From Myotis daubentonii (Eukaryota; Chordata; Mammalia; Chiroptera; Vespertilionidae): 64,000 nucleotides of DNA. The notes beneath the pieces are model-generated. The model did not search any database and had not been told where the DNA came from. It saw only the letters and a list, made by a program, of their open reading frames with translations. A program made the position numbers and the translations under genes. The stretch covers positions 69,793,623 through 69,857,622 of the forward strand of contig NC_081861.1 in assembly GCF_963259705.1 (NCBI RefSeq), given 5' to 3'. How positions within the stretch are numbered: position 1 is the first letter of the stretch; every line of letters begins with the position of its first letter. Shown piece by piece: positions 19,570 to 30,350 of this stretch.

Positions 19570-20190
19570 TGTATGATGGTGAGGAGACAGAAGGAAGCTA
19601 GGTATACAGGAATGGAAACCATGGAGGTGGGAGAAAGTAAAACCAGAAACCCAGCTAGGCAAAGTTACTAAGACACCCCAACTAGGCAGGGACAGAAGGG
19701 CACTGGTGGGAGACATGAGTTTTAAAATGTATGAAAGTTGCTAAGATGGGCAGCTTGCAGATAACCAATCACAAGGCAGTGAGGCATATAACCAATCCCA
19801 AGGATGTTGCTAAGGCAGAATTTTTTAAAAGGACCAATCAGGAACTAACAAGCATACATACATAAAAGCACTTGCGCATCCTCTTTTCTCCTCTCCACAG
19901 CTGCACCTTGTATTCTTGGATTAATGGCAAGAGATGCCTCCTCATCATATGGCTTATGGCCATGTGGGCCTCCACACATGGATTAAAAGACTCTAATTAG
20001 CTTGGATGCTGAAATACTCCTGACTGTAACATGGGAAGGAAGCTCTGGACACCGGCCTGCTCTTGGAACCCCAGCTGCACCTCTTCCAGAACTGGCTTCT
20101 CTCAATAAATTTCGGTTGTATTAATCATTTTTGTCCTCAACTTCATTCTTTAATTTCATGAGACAATGAACTCAGACTCAATACCCCACA
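19570..20190 (+). mobile_element. Solo LTR of an unassigned family, direct copy
   Basis: Starts TGTATGATGGTGAGG and ends CAATACCCCACA. Homologous in inverted orientation to 14865-15499. It carries AACCAATCCCAAGG and CTCTCAATAAATTT (polyadenylation signal) in LTR-like positions. Boundaries are those best supported by TG...CA; no target duplication is obvious. Confidence 0.7.
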
Positions 20191-20355
20191 TTTCAGTTTC
20201 AATTCCATATAGAAGGCTAGAGTGAAAGATTTTTAACAATTAAACATAGAATATCATGTAGACACACAAATAATAAAGTCTATTTCATAGAGATGACAAC
20301 TATTGAATAGACAACACTTTCTCTACCTCTAAAAAGTTTCAGTGTGCTGAGAGTG

Positions 20356-20446
20356 CTATCTATATCTGTATCTATATCTATATCTATATCTATATCTATA
20401 TCTATATCTATATCTATATCTATCTATATCTACTTATCTGTCTCTA
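20356..20446. repeat. (TATCTA)n microsatellite
   Basis: A run of TATCTA hexanucleotide units of about 90 bp, decaying to TCTATCTT at its right edge. Confidence 0.9.
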
Positions 20447-20459
20447 TCTTTATCATCTT

Positions 20460-21126
20460 TATCTCTAGCATATCTTGTGGGGAAGCATGAGACTTGGTTG
20501 GAAAATTTATAAGGAAGACGTTCTGATAAAAGGGAAGTGTGTGGAAGGCCGTCTTCCCTGTTTATCAGAATTCAGACTTTGGGGAGACATAGGGGAGTGT
20601 CAAAGGCAGCACCCCTAATTATCCCTTGACCTTTCCAAACAAGCCTGTGCATGTGCCAACCCCCAAGTGTTTACTGGAATCCTTATGCTTAATCCCTGGA
20701 CACCCTTGCCTAGAGTGTTATAGAATTGGTGTGAAAAAGGCAATAGGTAAGCACTTGGAGGTATCAGGAGAGACCTTTAATCAAGCAGAGCTGCTCGCTC
20801 CGGGGATACAAAGATCCAAAGCCTGAACAAATGATACAAAGAGATTGATTATATATATATATATATATATATTCCTAGGTTTCTTTGTTTCCTAACTACC
20901 AGGCTTTTGTGGTGGGCTTCACAGCCCCTCCTGAGTCAGTTAGAATGGGGAAGTTAGATTGTATCTAAATGCCTGTTCTGGGTAGTGCCTCTAGCTAAGC
21001 TGTTACATTTTTTGTTTATGGCCCATTGTAAATTGGGAGTAATTAGGAAAATAGGTCTTGCAATACCAGATTGTTAAGAAAGGGCAGTGACTTAATCATA
21101 GGCTACCAAGAATACACTGATTAACA
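20460..21126. other. Unassigned sequence left of the hAT insertion
   Basis: Contains a short (AT)n run at about 20847-20872 and the text GCAGAGCTGCTCGCTCCGGGGATACAAAGATCC. Together with 21343-21660 it may be one older repeat split by the hAT MITE, perhaps an LTR or retroviral leader, but I cannot name it. Confidence 0.35.
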
Positions 21127-21334
21127 CAGGGGTCCTCAAACTATGACCCACGGGCCACATGCAAATACAAATATTGTATTTGTTCCCGTTTTGTTTTTTT
21201 ACTTCAAAATAAGATATGTGCAGTGTGCATAGGAATTTGTTCATAGTTGTTTTTTTTTTAAACTATAATCCAGGCCTCCAACGGTCTGAGGGACAGTGAA
21301 CTGGCCCCCTGTTTAAAAAGTTTGAGGACCCTTG
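21127..21334. mobile_element. hAT-type MITE
   Basis: A 208-bp element with terminal inverted repeats CAGGGGTCCTCAAACT and AGTTTGAGGACCCTTG (one mismatch), flanked by a perfect 8-bp duplication GATTAACA (21119-21126, 21335-21342). TIR sequence and an 8-bp duplication define a hAT superfamily element. With no transposase inside it must have been mobilised in trans. Vespertilionid bats are known for recent hAT activity. Confidence 0.92.
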
Positions 21335-21342
21335 GATTAACA

Positions 21343-21830
21343 GATTCAGGCTGCTAGTCTTTCTATATCCTCTCTCAAGAGTACAAAGTAAACATGTGTC
21401 CTCCCAAGATTACTCACCCTATTGATTGTATCAAAAGATAAAAATTCCAATAAAGGCCTAACGAGGCAGGCAATAGAGACTGCCCTGGCTACTAAAGCCA
21501 GAGGCCCCTTAGCCCTCTCTTTCACAGTCAAACTGTGTCTGAGCAATCTGTTCCCCCGTCATTCAGGGGCTGCTGGTCAGCCCCAGCAATGTCTCTATAT
21601 TTGTATCAGCTATACTGTTCTTCCTATGTCATTCTTACTGCATTTACTGTGTCAAACTTAATTATTTGGACATTTAATGCTACACTTATAGATAATCAAT
21701 GATTCTGCTTAAAACATGATTGCAGTTTCAGACAAAACTTAGTAAATTATAACTTTTTAAAAAACATCAATGATTTCTTTTTCAGTGTTACCTTTCTGTT
21801 TCTTACATTTTCATAAAAGAATTAACCTAA
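21343..21830. other. Unassigned sequence right of the hAT insertion
   Basis: 21350-21600 is moderately GC-rich and may be the other half of the element interrupted at 21127; the remainder is AT-rich. No coding or RNA feature recognised. Confidence 0.35.
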
Positions 21831-22447
21831 TCCTATATAATAAAGAGCTAATATGCAAATGGTCATCACACCCTAATGCCATCATGCCATAATGGCTCAG
21901 ACTGGGGAGAGAGGAATGGGGACAAGCCAGGCATAAATGAGCTTGCCAGAGAGGAATGGGGACCAGACACGCTGCGGCCTGGGAGAGGGACAAGCTACCC
22001 ACCCGTGGTCCTTGCAGCGCAAGAGAGGGACAAGCCACCGGCCCCATTGTCGTGGGCACCAGCACCTGCGGCTGTGGCCCAGGAGAGGGACAAGCCACCT
22101 GCCCCACAGTCCTGGGAACCTATGGTTGCGGCCCAGGCAAAGCCCCTCACCCATAGTCCCCTGCAGCTGCGGCCAGCCTGGGCGAAGCCAGCCAGGGTCC
22201 TGGTTGCCTGCAGCCGACCAGAGGGAGGGAAGCCTAGGTCCTGGGTGCAGGGAGAGGCAGAGGTTGTTAGGGGAGATCAGGCAGGCAGGCAGGCAGGTGA
22301 GCGGTTAGGAGCCACCAGTCCCAGATTGTGAGAGGCAGTCGGACACCCCCTGAGGGGTCTCGGATTGGAGAAGGTACAGGCCAGGCTGAGGGCCCACCGC
22401 CCCCCGCCCCCGTCCCCGTGCAAAAATGTTATGCACCGAGCCTCTAG
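21831..22447 (+). mobile_element. HeliBat-type non-autonomous Helitron (H1)
   Basis: Starts TCCTATATAATAAAGAGC after an A (21830) and ends with the hairpin region GTGCAAAAATGTTATGCAC then GAGCCTCTAG before a T (22448). The TC start, CTAG end and A|T target are Helitron hallmarks. Internally there are degenerate units of about 60 bp around GAGAGGGACAAGCCACC. Open frames on both strands are repeat-encoded. No Rep/helicase is present. Confidence 0.9.
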
Positions 22448-22693
22448 TGTACTATAATTGTCTATCCCCTCCACTGAAATAGAAATAAATCTAGGGAAGA
22501 ATAAAATGATATTTAACTTATATTCCCTGAGCCCAGCATAGTGTCAAGAACATAGTTATTGCAGCAAACACATTCATTGCATTGATGAAGCAAAGTTCTT
22601 TGAGGAAGGATGAGAAATTCACATTTTGAAAAAATGTCCCTAATATTGCTAGGCACAGTGACTCATTTCTTGGTGAACATTAGATATTCAGAA

Positions 22694-23303
22694 TGTTCAC
22701 ATAAAAACATTCAAAACTGTAAAGAATTTTTGTGAATTTGAGTCAAACTGTCGACAAATGCCGGGAAGCAGAACCTCAATGGATTGAGATAATGCTCCGG
22801 AGAATAGCGGGTTACATCTATATGTATACATTACAGTCAAAGGAAGAGACATAGGTGGGTTACATGAAATCCATTGGTGATAGATTAGAGAGGCAGGAGA
22901 AAGCAAAGTGGGGAAACCCCTGGGATTGGGTAAAAAGTAAAATGATAGACACATACTTAGGTGGGTGCAGGAACAATGAATATGATAACAATGAAGAAAT
23001 TTGTGGTATCTGTCCTGGCGCCCAGGCACATTATGTTGTGGAAAAAGGGAAGTTACAAGTTACTCAGACATTTCAAGGGTATGTTATTATAGATGCAAAA
23101 AGACAGATAGGCTCAGTTAAGGTACAGGTTGACCTTGTCAGTGAAGATACCAACCTAGGATGTAACTACCCATCATAACTGCTTTTAGTTAAAGTTTAAT
23201 TTCAGACCATCCTTTGTGGTGCTTTAGGTCTCTGAGTTTGCAAGACCACCATGCAGGCCCTCCCTGAGCTTGTCAGATTAGCATGTGGCCCCTTTCGTCC
23301 ACA
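22694..23303 (-). mobile_element. Solo LTR, class I, copy 2 of the chimera's retrovirus
   Basis: A 610-bp element starting TGTTCACATAAAAACATTC and ending TTTCGTCCACA on +, closely similar to 16214-16838. The flanks AGAA (22690-22693) and AGAG (23304-23307) are a near-perfect 4-bp duplication. This is a second complete reference for the LTR end missing in the chimera. Confidence 0.83.
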
Positions 23304-23627
23304 AGAGAAATAAAATGAAAACAACAACAAAAACATGTCCATTAACCTTTACTTTGTTTCTTTTGAACTTCACAGCACAATAACTAGAAGATATAATGAA
23401 GCAGAGTTTCAGATGAGTGCCTATATCATTTCAATGTAATCCTTACTAAACCTAGAAACAGGGTAAATGGGTAAAAAGATTAATATTGATAAGTATAAAG
23501 TTCAGTGCTGAACTTGTGGTTTATGTTAAAGTTATTTTGTAAGACATTATGGAATAAATTTCTGTATATTAATTTTTGATCTGGGCTTGTGTCATATTTT
23601 GCCTTTATTTTTTAAATAATTCTTAAA

Positions 23628-23728
23628 CTCCCCCCCAACCCCCGCCGCCAGCCTGGTCACCACAACTGCCTGGTGCTCAGTCATTTGGTCGTCCCTCACT
23701 AACCCCCTGCCGGCCTGGTCCCCCCACT
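23628..23728 (-). repeat. Helitron interior fragment without ends
   Basis: The text around CTCAGTCATTTGGTCGTCCC and CACTAACCCCCTGCCGGCCTGGTC matches the interiors of the Helitrons at 30649-31279 and 33860-34482. Neither terminus is present. Confidence 0.6.
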
Positions 23729-24060
23729 TTCTTGTTGAAAGTATTATATATTTCCCCTATTCCCCCCCCCCATTAACCCCCTTCAATCCCTCCCTCCCTT
23801 GCCTGCCCCAGGCCTTCAGCACCCTATTGTCTCTGTCTATGGGTTATGCATATATACATACAAGGTCTTTGGTTGATTATCTCCCACCCACCAACCCTCC
23901 CCTGCCTTCCCTCTGAGATCCTGCACTCTGTTCCATGTTTCCAAGTCTCTGGATCTATTCTGTTCACCAGTTTATTTTGTTACTTAGATGATTCCACATA
24001 TGAGTGTGATCATGTGATACTTGTCTTTCTCTGACTGACTTATTCATCTTCATTTACTTA
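23729..24060 (-). mobile_element. LINE-1 3' UTR fragment
   Basis: The pattern of CCATTAACCCCCTTCAATCCC, TATGGGTTATGCATATAT and CACATATGAGTGTGATCATG matches, in the same orientation, the 3' UTR and ORF2-end regions of the L1s at 17967 and 32042. Only about 330 bp remain. Confidence 0.7.
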
Positions 24061-25925
24061 TTTTGTATCTTAATTCATTTTGTACACTACTTTGTAAACC
24101 TATGGTCTATGACAGTATTTATTTCATGGTTTCACAGACCATATCTCTATTTTGGTTATATTTTTATATCTAAACTTAGATTTAATGCAGTGTATTTTGT
24201 AACATTGTTGTTTATTTGCTTAATTTCATACTTGGAATTTGAAAAATATAGCAGTAAAAGAAGATTAAATATATTGCACTTATTAAATATTTTAAATACT
24301 CTTTGATGTTGTCTTATATGGCTGTTTAATAAAATCTTTGGAACTTGATAGAAAAATTATATGAAATTTAAAATTTACCCTGAGATGAAATGTATTTCAG
24401 AATATTTAAAATGATATTTTACTATGTTGAATATTTAAATAAGTAGAGTATACTCAAATTATATTATTTCACTAAGTCATCAAAGAACCCACTGGAATGA
24501 CTTTTAATTCAGTAAATTCAATGTGCTTTGGCATGCATTATTTACCATGTATTGCCTGTATCTTAATGGCTTGGATATCATAAAATAATGGTTATAAAAT
24601 AAGAAAAATAGTAGAATTTTATCTTGTTTTTCCATTCTAATTAACTACAAGCTGATATTTCAAAAACTTCCAATTTTACTCAATTTTAAACAATGTGTAC
24701 TGACAATAACAACCTAATTGTTGGTCATTATTACCTAGTTATGTAATTTTTTAGTGATGAATGAACTCAGCTTGGCATAGAATTGCATAAAGTTTCTTTG
24801 CAACTTCTCTCTGTAGTACTGCCTAACTCTTTCAAATAGTTTACACTGTTGAGCGATAATGCATGAGTTTATGGTAGGGGCATTCTTCAAAGTTCCTTGC
24901 AGCACAATAGAGGAAGCTTTCCCTAGAAGCGGTCTCCAAGCGCAAATCTCACAGATGTATAATTCACTATGAGTAAAGATACTAGTAATATAAGGAAAAA
25001 TATTTCAATGTCATGAACAATGCAGAGTAAGTGGGATTGCTCTTTGTGCAGTAAAATCAAAGTATTTTACACTAACTCCCCACATTTCACTAATCACACT
25101 TTTAAGGCCTTTTTCATTTCTTGTACTTGCTATAGATGTCCTCTTCTTTCTATCTTGCTGCTCCCACATACATTTCATTCTCTTTTTAAATGTTCTTATC
25201 TCTTAATGAAAATAAGAAAAATAGAGTGAAGAACGTTATACTGATCTCCTAGAAGGTTCCTGGGTATATTTGTCATATTACTATACTGATAAAAAACAGA
25301 CAAACCTTGAATCACTGTCTTGAAAATACAGGATTAGAGCCAACAAAAAAAAACAAAAAACAACATAAATTTTATTAGGACCTGAAGTCAAGGAGGAGCC
25401 AAAAGATTCTAGAGAATTCTACAGGGCAAAGTAAACTTCCTTAATTGCTTTCATATAGCAGTCCAACTGGTGATATCACATATTTTTATAAGGTCAACAA
25501 ATCAAATAGAAGTTTTAATGTAATTATATTTGATTCTCTATTGCTGTTCTACAAATATTTTGTAGAGTCCATGACATTGTGACCTGAGAGCAATTATGTA
25601 GGTAATATATCTGTGAACACAGCAATTGTGTGTAGAAGACAACTGGGCAAGAACATTGCCAATAATTCAGAAGTGAAGAGGATATATGCTAATTCAACCA
25701 AGCAACTGCTATTAATGGGCAATTATTTTCTTATCTGCAAAATTAGAGAATTGGACTTGATTATATCCTTGTATTAAAAAGTACATTATTTTACAGTTCA
25801 TGTATGCACAGATTTTTCAGTAATACTTGTATTTAGAGATGTCAGTATTGTAATTTGCAATATTTTCTTTACATTATGATTCAAGATTGTTAAATATTCA
25901 AAAAGTACAACAGTGTGTGATATTA
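24061..25925. other. 1.9-kb AT-rich interval, nothing recognised
   Basis: Long AT-rich DNA with no repeat, coding domain or RNA gene that I can identify. It may be unique intergenic or intronic sequence, and is one of the few places in the window where host DNA may be little disturbed. Confidence 0.5.
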
Positions 25926-26138
25926 TCCTAGCCAGTTTGGCTCAGTGTATAAAGCATCAGCCTGGGAACTGAAGGGTCCCAGATTTGATTCCAGTCAAAA
26001 GCACATGCCCAGGTTGACAGCTCAATCTCCATTAGGGGGCATGCAGGAGGCAGCTGATCAATGATTCTCTCTTATCATTGATGGTTCTAACTCTCCCTCT
26101 CCCTCTCTGAAATCAATAAAAATATATTTAAAACATGT
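25926..26138 (+). repeat. Ves SINE
   Basis: A full-length tRNA-derived SINE: head CTAGCCAGTTTGGCTCAGTG, B-box-like region (TTTGATTCCAGTCAA), tail with CTCTCCCTCTCTGAAATCAA then AATAAAAATATATTTAAAA. Diverged from the youngest copy at 43218. Ves is specific to vespertilionid bats. Confidence 0.85.
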
Positions 26139-26343
26139 AATATTAAAATGTAAGTCTCCAGCATTCCTACCCTTTCAGATAAGAGATATGATCCTTCATA
26201 AACTTTGAGGATCTTACCATTCTCCATCAGGAAGTGGAATTTATTTCCTCTCTTCTTTAACCTGGGCAGGTCTTTGATAGTGTCACAACAAACAGAAAGT
26301 GGTAGAAGCCACACTGCCTGACTTCCAAGGCTATTATATAATA

Positions 26344-26482
26344 CTAGAGGCCCAGTGCACAAAATTTGTGCACTGGAGGGTGGGGTTCCCTCAGCCCAGC
26401 CTGCCCCTCTCACAGTCCAGGAGCCCTCAGTGGATGTCCTACTGACGGCCACAGTCTGGCAGCAGAGGCTCAGAGCAGGCGT

Positions 26483-26524
<42 letters not shown>

Positions 26525-26570
26525 TGCTGGGGCCTGCCCCCAGCTGCAACACGTAGGTTCGGAGCAGTTG

Positions 26571-26613
<43 letters not shown>

Positions 26614-26657
26614 CGCTGGGGGCCTGCCCCCAGCCACATTGGAGGCTCAGTGCAGGT

Positions 26658-26688
<31 letters not shown>

Positions 26689-27468
26689 GGGGCCTGTCCC
26701 CACCCACACCGTGAAGGCTTGGAGCAGGCGCCCCTCTGTGTTGATCTCTCAGGCTTCTGGCCTCCACTGTGTGTTGTACTCTCCCTTGAGCTGTGGTCAG
26801 GGTGGGGTGCTGCCTGCAGGCCATGCTTTCCTGCTCACAGATTGCCGGATCGCTGCAGAGACCCAGGGGGAGGCCCTCCTGGGTGCTGCCTGCAGCCACA
26901 CTTTTCTGCTCTGTGATCACCATGGCGACCCAGGAGCAGGCCCACCTGGGGGCTGCCTGCCAGCTGCACTTTCCTCCTCTGGGATTGCCACAGAGACCCA
27001 GGAGCAGGCCCTCTTGGGTGCTGCCTGCAGGTCCCACTTTCCTGCTCTGGGATCGCCATGGCGACCCAGGAGCAGGCCCACATGGAGGCTGCCTGCAGGC
27101 CGCACTTTCCTGCTCTGGGATCCCCAAGGTGACCCAGGAGCAGGCCTTACTTGGTGCTGCCTACAGGCCGCACCTTCCTGCTCACAGATTGCTGGATTGC
27201 CATGGCGACCCAGGTGTGGCATTTTCCTGCTCTCCGATTGCCATGGGGTCCCGGCTGGCGGCAGGGCTTAGGTGGCACACAGGGGTCCCGGCTGGGGGTG
27301 GGGTTGCACACAGGCCCGGATGGTGACTCTCACTGTCCTGCCCTGCCTGCAGTATGCAAATTAGACGCCATCTTTGTTTGTGGCTAATTTGCATATCATG
27401 CTGATTAGCCAATGGGAGGCATAGCGAAGGTATGGTCAATTACTATCTTTGTCTATTATTAGATAGGA
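26344..27468 (-). mobile_element. HeliBat-type Helitron (H2) with 68-bp repeats
   Basis: On + the left edge reads A then CTAGAGGCCCAGTGCAC and the hairpin AAAATTTGTGCACTGG; the right edge reads GCATATCATGCTGATTAGCC...TTAGATAGGA, the complement of a TCCTATCTAATAA start. It holds three (TG)n runs (26486-26523, 26573-26611, 26662-26686) and tandem 68-bp units at 26847-27240. Long open frames on both strands (up to 346 codons) are repeat translations, not genes. Confidence 0.88.
26847..27240 (-). repeat. Tandem 68-bp units inside H2
   Basis: Units begin at GATCACCATGGCGACCCAGG-type sequence at 26915, 26983, 27051, 27119 and 27187, exactly 68 bp apart, with a diverged unit before. The phasing is perfect while the text varies, so the array is old enough to have mutated but has not lost register. 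Confidence 0.9.
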
Positions 27469-27824
27469 CACTATGGCTTCTGACTAGCTTTCCCATTATC
27501 TTGGGATGGCACTCAGTCACCTTGTGCTAAGGAAGCCTAGGTAACATAGCATGGACATGTGTAGGTATAAGTCTCAACCAGCAGTCCACTGTTACAAATA
27601 GAAATATGAGTTAGCAAGTGATTCCAGCCCTTGACCACCTCCAAAGCATTCTATCTTATGCAGTATAGAGCACAGACAAGTTATTCTCAGTCAAGTGCTA
27701 CATAAGTTGCAAATGTTTGATCAAAATAAGTATTAAAATATTGTTTTAAGCCACTGGATTTGCGAGTTGTTATACAGCCATAGTAACTGGAACACCTGCA
27801 AATTTCCAAATGGCTAAAGTGGTC

Positions 27825-28010
27825 TTGGCCAGGTGATTCAGTTGGTTGGAGTGTAATCATGTACACCAAAAAAATAGGTTGTGGGTTTAATTTCCAGTCA
27901 GGGTACATACCTAGGTTGCCAGTTCGATGCCTGGTAGAGATGGGTGTATCTATAAATGTTTCACTGTCACATGCTTCTCTCTCTCTCAAAAAAAAACAAA
28001 AACAAAAAGC
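27825..28010 (+). repeat. Diverged tRNA-derived SINE
   Basis: A Ves-like layout (GGCCAGGTGATTCAGTTGGTTGG head, GTTTAATTTCCAGTCAGGGTACAT middle, CTCTCTCTCTC then A-rich tail), but quite different from the young copies. It could be an older Ves subfamily. Confidence 0.65.
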
Positions 28011-28192
28011 AATTCAATAAAACATATAATTTAATGAGGATTTTAAAAAATAAAAAAATTAAATGACTGCAGTTAATTTATACTAGTTAAAAGAATTTCA
28101 AAACCAAATATAGTGGTATTGCTCTTTGAAATAAATAGCTGTGAATAAATTATTTCTAATGTGCATCACAATAATAAAGCCACATAACTTTT

Positions 28193-28275
28193 ATTTTTTT
28201 TTTAAATATACTCCATTGATTTCCGACAGAGAGGAAGGGAGAGAGATAGAGAGTTAGAAACATTGATCACTTTTG
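28193..28275 (-). repeat. Ves SINE tail fragment
   Basis: On the - strand only the tail is present: the complement of GAGAGGAAGGGAGAGAGATAG and TTAGAAACATTGATCAC with an A-rich end. The head is missing. Confidence 0.7.
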
Positions 28276-28309
28276 TTTTCAGAAATTGTTTAAGGAGTTA
28301 TATAAAGAA

Positions 28310-29223
28310 CTAGAGGCCCAGTGCACAAAAATTTGTGCACTCGGGGGGGGAAGGTGGGGTCCCTTAGCCTGGCCTGTGCCCTCTCGCAGTCTGGGACCCC
28401 TCGGGAGATAACGACATGCTGGCTTAGGCCTGCTCCCGGGTGGCAGAGGGCAGGCCCAATCCCTAGGTGCAGCCCCTGGTCAGGCTCAGAGCAGGGCCGA
28501 CTGGGGAGTTGGGGCGCCGCCCCCTGTCATGCACAGAGCCAGGCGGATCAGGAGGTTGTGATGCCACCCTCAGTCACGCTCAGGGTAGGGCCGATTGGGG
28601 GGTTGGGGCGCCACCCCCTGTCACGCACAGAGCAGGGCCAATCAGGGGGTTGGGGTGCTGCCACCTGTCACCCACAGAGCAGGGCCGATCAGGGGGTTGG
28701 AGCGCAGCCACTGTCACACTCAGGGCAGGGCCGATGGGGAGGTTATGGCTCTATCCCACCACACACAGAGCAGGGCCCAATGGGTGGGGGGTTGTGGTGC
28801 CGCCCTCTATCACCCACAGAGCAGGGCTGATTGGGAGTTGGGGTGCCGCCACTCTCACTCTCAGGGCAGGGCCGATGGGGAGGTTATGGCTCTACCCTGT
28901 CACACACAGAGCAGGGCCCATGGGGGGCGGGGGTTGGGGCGCTGCACCCTGTCACACACAGAGCAGGGCTGATAAGAGGTTTGGGGTGCTCCCCCATATC
29001 AGGCACAGAGCAGGGCTAATCAGGAGGTTGGGTCGCCTTCCCCTGTCATGAACAGAGCAGGGCGGATTGGGAGGTTGTGGCCCTGCCCCCTGTCACACAC
29101 AGAGCCGCAGGGCGATCAGGGGGTTTGGGCGCTGCCCCCTGTCACGCTGATCCCAGTGCCAGGAGGCCTCGCGGCTCCGCTGATCCCGGTGCTGGGAGGC
29201 ATATTACCCTTTTACTATATAGA
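28310..29223 (-). mobile_element. Helitron module A (H3) with 47-bp VNTR
   Basis: The left edge on + is CTAGAGGCCCAGTGCAC plus hairpin AAAAATTTGTGCACTCGG (3' end of the element). The right edge GGCATATTACCCTTTTACTATATAGA is the complement of its TC start. The middle (about 28490-29150) is a VNTR of about 47-bp units centred on GTCACACACAGAGCAGGGC. It is fused at 29223/29224 to module B; the same pair occurs at 57227-58552. Confidence 0.87.
28490..29150 (-). repeat. 47-bp VNTR in module A
   Basis: About fourteen units of 46-47 bp (for example TGTCAC landmarks at 28619, 28666 and 28712) alternating CCCCCTGTCAC...CAGAGCAGGGCCGATCAGGGGG. The sister array at 57400-57840 has clearly fewer units, so copy number has changed since the two composites parted. 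Confidence 0.85.
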
Positions 29224-29852
29224 ATAGAGGCCTGGTGCATGGGTGGGGCTGGCTGGTTTGCCCTGAAGGGTGTCCTGGATCAGGGTGGGGGTCCCCACTG
29301 GGGTGCCTGGCCAGCCTGGGTGAGGGGATGATGGCTGTTTGCAGCTGGTCACACACCCTTCAGGGTGGGGGTCATCACTGGGGTGACTGGCCAGTCTGGG
29401 TGAGGGGATGAGGGCTGTTTTCAGGCCGACTGAAGCTCCCAACTGCTACTTTTTTCTTTTTTTTTTATTCTGGGTCAGCTTTAGCTCTGGCTCCAGCTCT
29501 TAGGCCTCTGCTGCTGAAATCAGGTATCTGGTTTGTTTGTGTTCTATAATCGAAACAATGTATAACTCCAGCTCTGAGATCCCGGCTAGCTGAAAGCAGG
29601 TTTCTGGGGTTTTGTTTAGCTTCTATATTTGTAACAATGTTTCAAACTGCAGGCTCAGAGGCCGGGCAGTGGCAGGCGGGGAACGTTGGAGTCCTCCGTC
29701 ACTGAAGCAAGCAAGCCTCATGTTAGTTTTCAAGCTGCCTGGCTGCCGGCCGCCGTTTTGGCTGGCAGTTACTTTGCATATCTCCCTGATTAGCCAATGG
29801 GAAGGGTAGCGGTCATACGCTAATTACCATGTTTCTCTTTTATTAGATAGGA
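29224..29852 (-). mobile_element. Helitron module B (H4), promoter-bearing type
   Basis: On the - strand it starts TCCTATCTAATAAAAGAG (right edge 29852, next base on + is T) and ends ...CATGCACCAGGCCTCTAT at the fusion with module A. It lacks the terminal hairpin arm and the CTAG. Near its 5' side it has CCAAT-type GCCAATGG, an ATGCAAA octamer-like site and relics of the CCAAGATGG block seen in H11 and H19. Confidence 0.82.
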
Positions 29853-30066
29853 TAATCCCTAGCCTGCTTGGCTCACTGGATTGAGCATTGGCCTGCAGAC
29901 TGGGGGGTCCTGGGTTCAATTCTGGTAAAGGGCACATGCCCAGATTGGGGCTGGATCACCAGTAGGGGGAGAGTGCAGGAGGCAGCCAATCAATGACTCT
30001 CTCTCATCACTGTTTCTATCTTATCTCCCTCTCTGAAATCAATACAAATATATATAAAAATAAAAA
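29853..30066 (+). repeat. Ves SINE
   Basis: Head CCTAGCCTGCTTGGCTCACTGGAT, B-box region TGGGTTCAATTCTGGTAAAGG, and tail ATCAATACAAATATATATAAAAA. Inserted directly at the outer edge of the H4 Helitron. Confidence 0.82.
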
Positions 30067-30285
30067 ATAAAAATTTTCATTGATTTGAGAGAGGAAGGGA
30101 GAGGGAGAGAGATAGAAGCATCAATGATGAGAGAGAATCATTGACCAGCTGCCTCCTGCACCCCACCCCCCCACTGGGAACTGAGTACACAATCTGAGTA
30201 TATGCCCTGAGTAGGGATCCAACCCTGACCTCCTGGTTAATTGGTGGACATTCAACCACTGACCAGACAGCCTGGGCTGGGGACT
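30067..30285 (-). repeat. Ves SINE, inverted neighbour
   Basis: On + the order is A/T-rich tail, GAGGAAGGGAGAGGGAGAGA, CATCAATGATGAGAGAG, then the head complement ACTGACCAGACAGCCTGGGC. It lies tail-to-tail with the preceding Ves, so the two can form a long hairpin. Confidence 0.82.
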
Positions 30286-30350
30286 GTTTTTAAAATACGT
30301 CACAACACTAAGCTTCTCGCACAGTCTATCAATGTTACTTATATTTAAAA

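Noticed and set aside
21876..22331. 151-codon open frame in H1
   Set aside because: Degenerate tandem units of a non-autonomous Helitron; no Rep or helicase motif (no HUH motif, no Walker box).
26087..27326. Long open frames of up to 346 codons on both strands
   Set aside because: They translate (TG)n and 68-bp repeats inside a Helitron, overlap on both strands, and show HTHTHT or CVCVCV low-complexity protein; no domain or start context supports a gene.
28321..29331. Overlapping open frames such as 28467-29051 and 57384-57749
   Set aside because: Open only because the 47-bp VNTR unit lacks stops; all three frames are open in turn and the products are simple repeats.
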